A stretch of 64,000 bases of DNA from Favolaschia claudopus (taxonomy: Eukaryota; Basidiomycota; Agaricomycetes; Agaricales; Mycenaceae), in NCBI GenBank assembly GCA_037176885.1, contig JAWWNJ010000122.1, positions 62,001 to 126,000 of the forward strand. The letters run 5' to 3'. The position numbers and the translations under genes are program-made. Under the pieces are notes generated by a model, which worked only from the letters and a program-made list of their open reading frames with translations, was not told the origin of the DNA and did no database searches. Below, in pieces: positions 31,191 through 41,640 of this stretch (position 1 is its first letter; the number at the start of each line of letters is the position of its first letter).

Positions 31191-32575
31191 AAACACACAC
31201 ACTGGCCTACCTATCCAAGAGCTGCAAAGGAACGGACCGGCACAGACCCACATATGCCGCTGTAGCTCGTCGGACTGTAGCCCCCGCCCCGTTCATGGTA
31301 CCGGCTGCAGAGCCCGGCAACAGTCCTACTTCCCAAGGGGGTCCAACGATAAGAATTGATGACATCATGTAGGGGGTCACCCGGAGTCGAAAAAAAAACT
31401 TTTGTAGGTCAAAGGTTTTTGCCTTGAAAACACGCGGGATTAAGTATTTTAGTGTTCCTACACAATAAAGTTGACCACCTCGAGTCCTCCAGCCAATTTT
31501 CAGACACAATACACGACGCGACATGCTCCGGCTACTTCCGACTGAGTGCCGAGCCTGCCAGGCAGTTTGACAGATATCTGATCTTTTCGCACTTCAAGCC
31601 ACTTGCCCTCTCCCACCATGCAACATGTGTCGCAATATGAGAACGAGCACGATGGGGAGGCCTCGTCGCCGATACAGCGTAGGGAAATGCTCCGACGACG
31701 ACGACAATGACAACCAGCCACCTTCATTCAACTTGGGTTTAAATTTTGACGCGAAATTCATTTTAGTATCATCGAGACTGCTTTGAAGGCGTGAAATTCA
31801 CGTAGGGGTGGACGCGCGACACGTGCACTCCGCCAAAAAAAAGCATCGTAAAGAGCCCTAGAGCTCAATTATCATTTAGTTCGCACTCAACGTTGCTTTG
31901 CACGGTATATTAAATAGTATCAATTATTTCATTCTTCTCAGTTTGTGTCTAGGGAGGTTTGAATGACTTCTACTAATTAAGAAGGGTCAATTGAACAGTA
32001 AGTGCTTAAGATTCTCGCACTATACTCCGAACTGCGCCAAAACTTGGCGAATTTGGTTGAAATTTGGTGTGCACCGCTGATCGGGAGCGGTGGCCCGTGA
32101 CAACAGTGGGAATCTCCTTCCCGATATGGCAGGAGGCGGGGAGGGGGGGACCAGCCGACGGCCAGGAAAAAACTTTTGTAGGTGATATCTTTTTCTCTTA
32201 TCGTTGGATCCCCTTGCTACTTCCCCCGACTTTGTCTTACGCCTCGATGGTTTATCAACCAAAATTGCTGAGCGCCCACACACAACCAAGATATTCTCGA
32301 TTCTCACCCGCAGACCATACATTGCTGGGCTCCAGGTTGCTGGAGTCCGATGGACTCCTCACGGTAATCTGGCGGTCACACTTGTTCACGACGAGAATTT
32401 CGATGCCGAACGCGTTGAGAAATGTTCAATCAATACATGGAGAATTTTGCGGCCCATCCTCGGAGTCGACGAAGCGATCCGGATCCAAGCGGGGGGAACT
32501 TGGCACAATGTTGTCGCTCACGCTGCCCCCATCCCTTCCCGCGACGGCAGTGATGAAAGCACGGTTGAAGACTAG
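31191..32575 (+). pseudogene. LINE ORF1-like relic, split by a hAT-like element
   Basis: Coding reads up to the target site at 31333 (HRPTYAAVARRTVAP, AAEPGNSPTS). After removal of the insertion at 31334-32216 and one target copy it continues in the same frame from 32225 (PDFVLRLDGLSTKIAERPHT, VAGVRWTPHGNLAVTLVHDE, TWRILRPILGVDEAIRIQ), to TAG at 32573-32575. The pattern RGVRWTPxGNLxxTxxH is what I recall from ORF1 of fungal Tad-like LINEs. No zinc knuckle is visible in this piece, and no ORF2 follows nearby. The 5' end is undefined. Confidence 0.55.
31334..32216. mobile_element. 883-bp hAT-like non-autonomous element
   Basis: The 21-bp TIRs have one mismatch: they begin CAAGGGGGTCCAACGATAAG at 31334 and, in reverse complement, CAAGGGGATCCAACGATAAG at 32216. 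CTACTTCC is duplicated at 31326-31333 and 32217-32224. Subterminal AAAACTTTTGTAGGT motifs occur at both ends (about 31394 and 32166). No transposase frame was seen. It sits in the LINE ORF1 relic, which reads through in frame if it is removed. Confidence 0.85.
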
Positions 32576-33590
32576 CTACGAAAGGGTGGATACCACGGTG
32601 AAATTTGCGACTTCCGATACATGTGCAGCGACGAGCAGCTGAACACGCGGGATACTGCTCCTGTGCATTATTTTTCGCCACCACTGTACTCGTGGTGCGA
32701 TTAAGTCACGGCCGGTCTTTTTCGACACCGGGATAGAGGGTGAAGTGACGTCACTTGAGGTCGAGCGAGGTTGATGGGCCATCACCTCAAGCTACCTCAA
32801 CCTCACCTCCCGGCCATTGACATGAAGCCCTTGATCTGGGACTTTGGTGTGCGCAGCTTAGATACTTATGGAATGGACTTTAGTGAATTTGTATTTGAAG
32901 ACTAATCTTTTCTACCAAAATATTCAATTAATTATAAATGAGTACACGGAACTCAGAATCGCGCAAGCCCTCCCTTTACTGTAAGCCGGGCACCGGCATT
33001 GCAAAACCTACTTTCTGACTCTCGCCAACGCCCCTAGAAGTCATGTTGGTCAATCTGAGATATTAATGATCTCATCAATGATGGTACCTGTTTGGCGATG
33101 TTTATCCGATTCATATACTCCGGATTGCCACACCCATGATGTCAGCTCCAGGAAATCTCAGCTCTATGAGCTCGATACCATCGGTACATCTCGCCCGGGC
33201 TTATGTACACACGTATTGACATTATCTCACCGGTTTCGTACTTCAGTCAAACTCAGAGGAATTGGGGGGTCTTGAGAAGGTCGTGCTTGAAGGACTTCTG
33301 ATAGAGCAGTGCCAACGTTCAGGCATATCTTTGTTCACACCCCATCTCACATTGACCTTTTGTAATTTCAGGGCTCGTTTCTTCTATCAACAAGGCCCTA
33401 CAAATGTATTCAGAGGAAAGTGGGAAGACCACAGGTAATGCGATCGTAGTACACTAGTATTGGATCACCGGGTTCTAAAACTTTGGGTTGTCACTGAGGC
33501 TGGAGTGTGAGAGGAGTTTCTAAAGTAGATAGCGTATCAAGTACCTTACCATGTACCCTTTCTACACATAAATGCTTGAGGTCCAATTGG
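32576..33590. other. No gene recognised
   Basis: Only short frames. A weak similarity links about 32955-33000 and about 51220-51265 (GCGCAAGC...CCCTT...TGTA.GCCGG), probably a degenerate dispersed repeat. Confidence 0.3.
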
Positions 33591-33735
33591 GGGGAACTTC
33601 TCCATTCCGAGGGTGATGGCAAAACGGTCCAGATTCCCACGGTGGGTCATTGTTTTCCCTTCTCCAAGGGGAAATCCCTCGGCCGGGAAAACACGTTTTC
33701 GGCACCCAGAAAAGCCTCGGAATGACCGATTTTTC
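33591..33735 (+). repeat. 145-bp repeat, copy 2 (tandem with copy 3)
   Basis: Preceded by ATTGG and followed by ATTGG, then copy 3; the tandem period is 150 bp. Sequence is identical by eye to copy 3. Confidence 0.85.
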
Positions 33736-33740
33736 ATTGG

Positions 33741-33885
33741 GGGGAACTTCTCCATTCCGAGGGTGATGGCAAAACGGTCCAGATTCCCACGGTGGGTCAT
33801 TGTTTTCCCTTCTCCAAGGGGAAATCCCTCGGCCGGGAAAACACGTTTTCGGCACCCAGAAAAGCCTCGGAATGACCGATTTTTC
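33741..33885 (+). repeat. 145-bp repeat, copy 3
   Basis: Second unit of the 150-bp-period tandem pair. Its right flank (CACCA) does not repeat the ATTGG linker. Confidence 0.85.
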
Positions 33886-34640
33886 CACCATCTCCCCTTT
33901 TCTCGCAAGACCTCCCCTCGTCGTCCCGCCCCTCATCCTCTCAAAAGTCCTGTGTATCGTCAAAGTACCTCGAACCGCGTTGTCCCTCCCCTTCCCAGTT
34001 CCTCTGAATCTGCTTTCGTTTCCCTCGAATTGGCGTCATGTACCCTCAAACTCGGCAAGATGCGCAAGAGTCCTCAATTCCTTACGCGACCGTTGTCAAG
34101 CTTCCCCGCAAGTGCTGTCAAGAGTCCCCCCCATTCTCATTTCATAGACAAGCCTCCATTCTCAAGTTCCCGCCTTCGTTAAATCCCTCTTATCTATTCA
34201 AGTCAAGACCATCTCTTCAAGTCCAGCATTACATCAAACCTCCCTCAATTACTGCCTGCCGCGTTCTCCGTGTCATGTTTTTTGCCGGGTGGGATGGGAT
34301 TTAATGGGATCCAACTCGTGCGGTGCGTTTCTCATTTTAATTCCTGCTCTCTGCTTGATAATGACTTCTTAGGTCTCGTCAGGCGCCGCCAACCAGGTTC
34401 CCGCTGGTGCATGCATACAGGCAGATCGGTATGCACATCACATTATTGTAACTTATATGTCTATGATCAAGAGGGAGAGACCAAGACGCTCTGGTATCAA
34501 CTGCTCGGATTCCCGCGTTTTTGGCGCATTGCCTCTATGTTCCGACAGCAACATACCTCTTTGTAAAATTCATAATGCCCTCTGGTCTCGCATATCGGAC
34601 AGCTCCTGGGTAAAATCAACTCTTTTTACTTCACTCTTCC
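33886..34640. other. Pyrimidine-rich stretch, no gene recognised
   Basis: C/T-rich sequence from 33890 to 34260 on the plus strand resembles a fungal promoter or 5' UTR but leads into no recognisable coding region. Confidence 0.3.
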
Positions 34641-34752
34641 GAGTCATTTGTCTATATAGCGATACCTATGTACCACTTGCCCGTTGACAACAAGCCATTG
34701 TATTTTCTGTTCCTGAGTTGGGTCTGGATGAGGTAGCGGCCCAATGTGAGCT

Positions 34753-34784
34753 GGTCGACGCGCGGAGCTCCGAGCGCGTCGACC
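34753..34784. repeat. Palindrome, 10-bp arms
   Basis: GGTCGACGCG (34753) and CGCGTCGACC (to 34784) flank a 12-nt centre that itself contains GGAGCTCC. It lies at the 3' end of the interrupted SAP-domain gene. Confidence 0.7.
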
Positions 34785-34929
34785 GAGCGAGCATCTGGGC
34801 CGCTGTTTTTTGGGCTGTGCAGTGCGCAACATTTTCAACAAACCCGGTAGCGGGCTTTGCCGCTCGTCGGCCTTACACGCTTTATCAATCTCAAGTGAAA
34901 GCCAATCAGTCTAAAGCTATGATTGATAA

Positions 34930-35403
34930 ATTGCGCATACGCACCGGTCCCACTGAGCACGATCCCCACTAAATTCCTTCAAACGATTGACAAGGACCGT
35001 TTTATTCCCTGTGTGTGGCATCCGAAAGGTCCTGCAGTGTTCGCTGAGTTGTGGGTTCGTAAGTGTCACCCTGGAAAGAGTCGGAGTTAGAAAAGAATCA
35101 TACTGTCGATGGAAGGGAGGCGCAACGTACAATCGAATATATTGCGTCGGAAAACCATTTTCTGTGTAGTTCCCAGGGAAAGGAAGGGCTGGGTCGTCGC
35201 CATTAGAGAGATCCTTTGGCATATCAACAAAGATGGTGCTGAGAGCGAGGACGAGAGCTTCAGAAAGAGGGAGAACGACGAGGACGGCGCCGGCAACGAA
35301 GACGACCACGGTGAGGATGTCGAAGTGAGCCCAGAAAGCGGCGGCCGCGGCGCAGACGCCATTGGCGTCGCCCTCGATCGCGTCGAGGGCGAGCCGATAC
35401 AGG
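34930..35403 (-). pseudogene. SAP-domain protein gene, interrupted by the copia insertion
   Basis: On the minus strand a frame entering from the copia boundary (LYRLALDAIEGDANGVCAAA) runs to NGFPTQYIRL, where a plausible intron (GTACGT...TTTCCAG) leads to VTLTNPQLSEHC and a SAP-like helix-turn-helix (FRMPHTGNKTVLVNRLKEFS). SAP motifs bind AT-rich DNA or chromatin. The reading then meets a second candidate donor after WDR. The frame is open directly into the 5-bp target duplication at 35404-35408, so the copia element appears to have split a gene. No clear N-terminal exon could be read beyond the other end of the element (45858 onward). The hydrophobic Ala/Val stretch upstream of the SAP motif is odd for such a protein. 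Confidence 0.4.
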
Positions 35404-35408
35404 ACGGA

Positions 35409-35621
35409 TATCAAACAAATATATATATAGTTCTGGTACGAAGAGAGAACCGTTAGATAATACATAGGCGAGTAGAATATACGAGCCATACCTGGTACGA
35501 AGAGAGAACCGTTAGGGGTCCGTCTCTTCGCCCAGGATCAATATGTTACAGAGTGATCGAGTAAGTAGATTGATTAGGAAATGGTTAGGTCAGCGACCAA
35601 GCGCTGCGTCAATGTCCAACA
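35409..35621 (-). repeat. 3' LTR of the copia element
   Basis: On the minus strand it starts TGTTGGACATTGACG, directly after a GGGGGGG polypurine tract, and ends TTTGTTTGATA. It contains a 23-bp direct repeat (CTGGTACGAAGAGAGAACCG twice, about 58 bp apart). Confidence 0.9.
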
Positions 35622-35628
35622 CCCCCCC

Positions 35629-37129
35629 TTGACGCACGTCGAGGTTGAGCATCTTGACCCAGCGGGTATGAATGGTACGGTGCAGGGGTTTGGTGAATAG
35701 GTCGGCGATGTTACTGTTACCGGCAACATGCATGACATCGATGAGGCGCTTTAGCACGCAGTCACGGATGAAGTGCTCGCGAATAGCAATATGTTTCATC
35801 TTCGAGTGAGCCTGTGGGTCGTGAGTGCAAGCAACCGTCCCTTGGTTGTCGCAGAACATTGTGGTTGGTTGGTGCTGAGGGAACCCAAGTTCCGCGAAGA
35901 GATTGCGGAACCAAAGAACGTCTTTGGCGCAATGTGTTGTTGCCAGGTATTCGGCCTCGCAAGAAGAGAGCGCAACAACGGCTTGCTGCTTGGAGCTCCA
36001 CGACAAAGGCGACTGCCCCATGAGAACGACGAATCCCGAAACGGATTTACGCGTGTCGCCCATTCCCCAGTCGGAGTCGCTAAGCGCAGTGAGAGTTGGT
36101 GTTGCTGAGTCGCGACCTCCAAGCGTAATGCCGTGTGCTGCGGTTCCGCGAAGATAGCGCAGTAAATGTTTAGCGGCCGTGATATGCGCTGGACCGTAGC
36201 TCGCCATGAAACGAGCGAGTTCGCGCACAGCATACGCGATGTCGGGCCGTGTGCAGGTCGCCAAATACATGCACTTCCCAACGATCGCGGTGTACGGGAA
36301 GTCCTTGGCCTTTGCAATGTCTTCGGCGGCGGCAGGCGTCAAACGAGCGTTGGGGTCCATCGGGGTCAGCACCGTATTGCTTGTCAAACCCGAAGTCGCG
36401 GAGGATAGACACCGTGTAAGACTTTTGGTGAAGGCGGATGGTGCGCTGATCCCTGTCGCGCTCGATAGTGCAACCCAGGTGCAGCTGCGGCTCACCATTA
36501 TCGGTGATCTCAAATTGGGCAGCCAGTGCTGCAACCACAGCATCGGATTCTGCTTGCGAGAACGAGGCTATCAGCATGTCGTCAACACTTGTGGTAATGA
36601 TGGAATACTCGTTATCGAGTCTCCGTTGGTATACACTCCAGTCGGACTCGATTCGTTTGAATCCGATGGTTTCGAGTCGCGAATTTAGCTCCAGGTACCA
36701 CTGCCTGCCCGCCTGCTTGAGTCCGTATAGACCCTTCAAGAGCCTCCAGTACCCTGGTCCCGCAATGGCAGGTTTTCGCATGTAGATCTCCTCCTCGAGG
36801 GGACCGTTAAGGAAAGCGGTTTTGACATCGACTTGTCGTAGCGTCATGTCTTGCGCAGCTGCGAGTGCGAGTACAAAGCGAATCGATTCCCAGCGAGCGA
36901 CGGGTGCGAAGGTAAAGTTGTAATCTTGTCCGGGGATCTGAGTGAAGCCCTTTGCGACGAGCCTGGCTTTGAATCGTGATATCAGCCCATCGCGGTCGCG
37001 TTTAATGTGAAGAACCCATTTAGACGCAACGGCTTTACGGCCGGGCGGTAGATCCTCGACTTCTTCGTAGACGCCCTTCGCCTTCAGCGACTCGAGCTCT
37101 TCATGAATGGCGACCAACCACTGCTCCAC
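35629..37129 (-). pseudogene. Copia reverse transcriptase and RNase H
   Basis: RT has VEDLPPGRKAVASKWVLHIK, FKARLVAKGFTQIPGQDYNF, VDVKTAFLNGPLEEEIYMRK, GLYGLKQAGRQWY and catalytic TTSVDDMLIA. A one-base shift near 36370 moves to the frame with TPMDPNARLTPA, VGKCMYLATCTRPDIAYAV, then RNase H (LSDSDWGMGDTRKSVSGFV, SSCEAEYLATTHCAKDVLW, FCDNQGTVACTHDP) and LDVRQGG at the polypurine tract. All catalytic residues are present. The frameshift and the loss of the upstream integrase make it defective. Confidence 0.85.
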
Positions 37130-37575
37130 TGTCTCATTTCCCAGCGCGTTTTGTTTCCCAGCGCGTTTTGAATGTCTTCTTCGCTATCGTCCGTCACATC
37201 CACCATCCCGGCAAACCGATCTCCTGTATTCTGGAGCGCTTGACGACGCCTCTCTGCTACACGCCCGGCCGGATGCAGGTGAATGTCGCGTTGTCCACGG
37301 TAGTTGTCGGGATACTGACCCGCCTTTCCTCCCTCGTAAGAAAAGCAATCCGCCTTTACATGACCATACGGCGTCATGCAATAGTCATTGTTGCAGATTA
37401 TACGCTGGCGCTGCTCCCTGTCGTCGCGATTGTCACGATTGTCGCGGTTATCGCGGTTGTCTCGATTGTTCGGTGCTGGAGTGCCTGAAGCACGGCGGTC
37501 GTACGGACCCCTTCGACGGTCATTTCGTTGGTGAGTGCGCTCCATCTTTCTGGACCCTGGAGTACCGGGCTGAGC
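37130..37575 (-). pseudogene. Copia gag, C-terminal part with zinc knuckle
   Basis: Resumes after the LINE with FAQPGTPGSRKMERTHQ, an Arg/Asp/Asn repeat tract (NRDNRDNRDNRD), and CNNDYCMTPYGHVKADC, a CCHC-type knuckle near 37380. It ends near a duplicated 17-mer (CCCAGCGCGTTTTG, about 37141-37170) that may mark the deletion which removed protease and integrase. Confidence 0.7.
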
Positions 37576-37652
37576 AAACGACGCACTTTTTTTTTTTTGA
37601 ATCCTTGTTATTTTGCCCTTCGTCCCTAGGAACATGGTAGGCATAATCTAAT

Positions 37653-38132
37653 CTTGTGACTGCCGCTTCATTCACTGTGCATCTGTATTCCAGACAGGGC
37701 AGTAGTAGACTAGTGTGGGTGAGGAGAAGACAGCCGAAAATCGTAGCCGGCTGATCTCCTGGCCGTGGGGCGACCAGATGCGCGAGAAGGCACCCAATCG
37801 CACCCACCCTACATACTGCCCTGAAACCAGAATACAGTATACCTGAGTAGCAGTGCGATGCTCAACTTGAAGGGAAACTTGAACTTGAATTGGTTCGAAG
37901 TGAACCACGCAAGACATCATTCCTGGAGCCCTGTGTAAAGAACAAATTAAGGGTGAGGTGGGTGGGCAAAAAAAAGATCTTGATACTCGTACGAGAGGAA
38001 GTCGACTGAAAGACCTTGAAGGGGTCGTGCCGTGTGTCGGACATGGAAGTCAGGAGGAAGAGAGTCATATCACCCGTCACTCAGCTAGTCACAAGATCAT
38101 GCACTCCTTTCGCAGGCTCAGGAGTGCCCCCA
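37653..38132 (+). mobile_element. Helentron-like element, short form, copy B (480 bp, intact)
   Basis: It runs from CTTGTGACTGCCGC (37653) to AGTCACAAG, the GCACTCCT/AGGAGTGC hairpin and CCCCCA (38132). T flanks both ends (37652, 38133). It is colinear with the copy at 16154-17236 apart from the MITE there. The unused MITE target TA is at 37840-37841. It is non-coding. Confidence 0.65.
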
Positions 38133-40472
38133 TCTTGTGACTGCCGCTTCATTCACTGTGCATCTGTATTCCAGACAGGGCAGTAGTAGACTAGTGTGGG
38201 TGAGGAGAAGACAGCCGAAAATCGTAGCCGGCTGATCTCCTGGCCGTGGGGCTACCAGATGCGCGAGAAGGCACCCAGAGAGCAAGACGCCAGGCGAGGG
38301 CATCTGAGAGACCGCGACTAGCCCAAAAGAAGGCGGCTGGATGAAATGAACAGATGTCGCAGGTGGACATCCACTCTAGATGTGAACACAAGTATCTAGA
38401 TTCTAGGAGCGTACGGAAACATATGGAAAGAACTTGAGAGGAGATGTCCGACCCGAAATCATGATTTATGAGCGGGATTGAGAATGATGAATATACAAAC
38501 TGAGTGGCGGCCAATGTTCGAGCTCGGAGCGACACAGGAGATTACTTGACTCGGCGTCAGTCAAGCTGTATATTAGCACTTTTCGCGGCCGTTTGGGTAA
38601 AAGTATCCGTGTATGTTGAAAGCGAGACCAGGATCAAGTTCAAAAAGCAGCCCCCATCAGAGCCCCGGTGTCATAGTAAGTGCAGGCAGCGTAAATTTTG
38701 GCAGTTAATTTCATGCGTACTGGATCGGCGAAGGAAGCTCAGTGAAGCAACCGGGAGCACAGCTGTAAAGGGTCACTAGTTCAGTAGTTGGAACTCAGAG
38801 AACTCCGAATTCGATAGTAGCGGAATCACAATAAGTTGAATCAACCGTGGGATCCACGGCTCGCGTGGCTCATCGCAAAACAAGCAGGTCCACCAGAACC
38901 AGGACGAACTCGTAATACAGTCGCCGGGAAACAAACTTGAATGTCACCGGGTTGTGGAGACGGCAGCGCGTATGGAAGTCCGAGGACCAGGAACACTGGA
39001 CTGAGGTCGTCTTCTGAGCTTTGAAGCAGATAAGCTGGAACGATGCCTCGAATACGGCATGAGCTCAAGAATGTAGGCTCAGATCTCCGAATCCGAGGGG
39101 GGAAGTAGCCTCGGAGTGAGTTCCGCCGGAAAGAGATGGCATTAAGAGAACACGATGCGTTTGAATTAATGGATAGTGAGTCGATGTGCACAAAGCGCAT
39201 AGCGCAAGTTCGTTGAATGGGCCTATAAACCGAGACAGCGAGCCGTTCATAGACATAGACAAGCGCGAGGTTGAGCCTCAGAGCATCCGTATCCGCGTAG
39301 GGTCACAAATCGAGAGCAACGAAACTCAATTGAGTGTGTCAGAGTACGGCCGGCTCATAGTGCGAGCGAGAAGCCCAGGGATAATATAGAAGTGATGGTA
39401 ATCGGAATCGGAATTGATTCAAATTGTAGTGCAAGTAGCAAGTTTTCGAATAGATTTGACATAAGTAAGATTTCACGCCCTAAGCGTAACAGAAGCACAG
39501 TAAACGGATTCATGGAGGATAGTTGATCGCCATTATCCGCTCATTGAGGGAAGCTCGAGTGCGTTGAAACAGAGATAGCGGTCGCGCAAGCAGTGGCGGG
39601 TAGAGGAAACCCGCGCTCATAGAAGCCCCGAACGGAGCCCCACACTGGCCGTCGTCATCCCAAATCGATACGGCAAAACGCATCATGCCCCTGGAGGAAG
39701 CGTGCGGAAGAGAGGTATTGGGATCAGTGGTGAGCAGTCGTCGATGGGGCACAAGTTGCGTAGCAGACGAGGCTGGTCGAAGCCAAACAGCTAGATCATA
39801 TCCGGACCATCGGGCGAAGCAACATCGTACATAACCCATTGAGGTGTTTCGAGGAGCCGCTGGGTATTTAAATCCGGTACAGCAATTCCATGTTGACACA
39901 ATCAGAGCCGGTAGGAGAGTTCAAGAAGCGGAAACTTGGATGTGGATAGTCCAGACAGAATTGAACCAATCATACACGGTTTGCATGGCGCATCGACTAT
40001 ATGATCATGATTACTCATTGTAAACACTGAACAAAGGTTCGGAAGGAATCTACAATCAGCAGAGCGTTGTTCTAGCTCCGAGATACTGTAGGATAGATCA
40101 ATTTGCGATGAAACAAGAGCCACGCCGTATCCGCTGTATGCGGGACATGAACTGGATGGAATAAAGCAAGCGATGAGGCAGAGATACGCCAGTATACCGT
40201 ATCAGTAGAGATATCAAAAGACATGCAGAGTTTGGACGCCATGATCCAAGTAGACCGTGGCAGAGTCACACAGAGATGCTGAGACAAGGTAGACGTAGTC
40301 GCGTAGACGGAAAGGAAGAAGGACACGTATGACATCATGGGGAGTAACGAGGAGGCGCCTTAGGTGAACAGCGACGGGTGCAGGTGCGGCATAGAATTGC
40401 AACACACACATATGTGGGCGAACAATTCCAACGACTCCGAGTCCTAGATGTCATGCTTGGCACGTGTAGGTG

Positions 40473-40608
40473 CAGGTCAACGATTTGAAGATTCAGAAAG
40501 CGGAATCGCAAGTGTAGAGTTATCGAAAAGCGACCAGGCGCAGGTCAACGATTTGAAGATTCAAAAAGCGGAATCGCAAGTGTAGAGTTATCGAAAAGCG
40601 ACCAGGCG
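40473..40608 (+). repeat. Two tandem 68-bp units
   Basis: CAGGTCAACGATTTGAAGAT starts at 40473 and again at 40541. The two units differ by one base (CAGAAAGCG/CAAAAAGCG), and a third unit begins and diverges at 40609. Confidence 0.9.
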
Positions 40609-41267
40609 CAGGTTCGAGATTGTAAGATTTGACCTGGATGTAATGGAGAAGGGGGGAGGCGTAACGGCATGATCTGATTGCGAAGCGTAACCTTAGGCAG
40701 TGCATGATCGCTTGCAGGTATGGAATGGTAAACCGGTGGAGGCATGAATTTGACCGAAAACAACTGGAGAAGCATGCTAAGTCGCTAACTGCGGGATGTA
40801 CCGCTCGGGTATGGAGTCGTGAAGAGAGTAGGCATGAAATCAAACGGGATATGATGGGAAAGCGTCCAGAGACACTGGGCCTCGCAGGATGCAGCCACTC
40901 ACGGGTATGGAGTGATGAACAAAATGAAGTCATAGAGCGTGGGGGTGACGCTGACCTTCGCGGCCATGGAATCGTAAATAGAATAAAATCGTAGAGCGTG
41001 CGGATGCGCTGACACTTGGGGAAAGGTAACCGCTCGCAGGTACAGCATCTTAAGTAGAAGTAGGTATGAAGATCAAGAGGGATATAATCAGAAAGCGTTT
41101 GTAGATAGCACCTTGGGGGTATGGAATCAGAAAGTATTCGGAAAGTAATTGTAGAGCGTACGTAGACGCTGGCACGGCATCGGAAGACGTGAGTAGACAC
41201 TGACCCTCGCAGAATGTATCCGCTCGCGGGTATGAAGACGTAAACGGAATATCGTCGTACAACGTTT

Positions 41268-41640
41268 GACGCTGGGCCTCGCAGGACGTAACCTGGAAAC
41301 GGAATATCGTCGTAGAGCGTTCGTACTTAGACGCTGGGCCTCGCAGGACGTAACCCGGAAATGGAATATCGTCGTAGAGCGTTCATAGACGCTGGGCCTC
41401 GCGGGACGTAACTCGTAAACGGAATTGAGTCGTCGAGCGTTCCTTGACGCTGGGCCTCGTGGGACGTAACCCGTAAACAGAATTGAGTCGTAGAGCGTTC
41501 CTTGACGCTGGGCCTTGCGGGAAGAAACATATAAACAGAATAGAGTCGTAGGGCGCATGTAAACGCTTGGCCTCGCAGGATGTAGCCCATGAACGGAATA
41601 GAGTCGTAGAGCATTCGTAGACGTTGGGCCCGACGGGGGA
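41268..41640 (+). repeat. Degenerate 58-bp minisatellite, about 7 units
   Basis: GACGCTGGGCCTCGC recurs at 41268, 41330, 41388, 41446, 41504, about 41562 and about 41620. Each is followed by GGACGTAAC, GGAAT and GTCGTAGAGCGTTC. The first period is 62 bp and the rest 58 bp. Fainter relatives extend back to about 40780. The period is not a multiple of 3, so it does not encode a stable peptide repeat. Confidence 0.85.

Noticed and set aside
33546..33963. Open frames across the tandem 145-bp repeats (also at 59667-60021)
   Set aside because: They exist only because the repeat lacks stops in several frames; every copy gives the same peptides on both strands, and the unit is palindromic and non-coding.
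35109..35456. Acidic plus-strand frame (ESEDESFRKRENDEDG) as a gene
   Set aside because: It is antisense to the SAP-domain frame with splice-like junctions on the minus strand and runs into the copia LTR; the minus-strand reading is better supported.
37653..38132. Solo LTR of an LTR retrotransposon (TGTGAC...GTCACA ends)
   Set aside because: The TG...CA reading was considered, but the sequence continues through a hairpin to CCCCCA in every copy, the next element starts after a single T, there is no 4-6-bp duplication, and the long form has no gag/pol.
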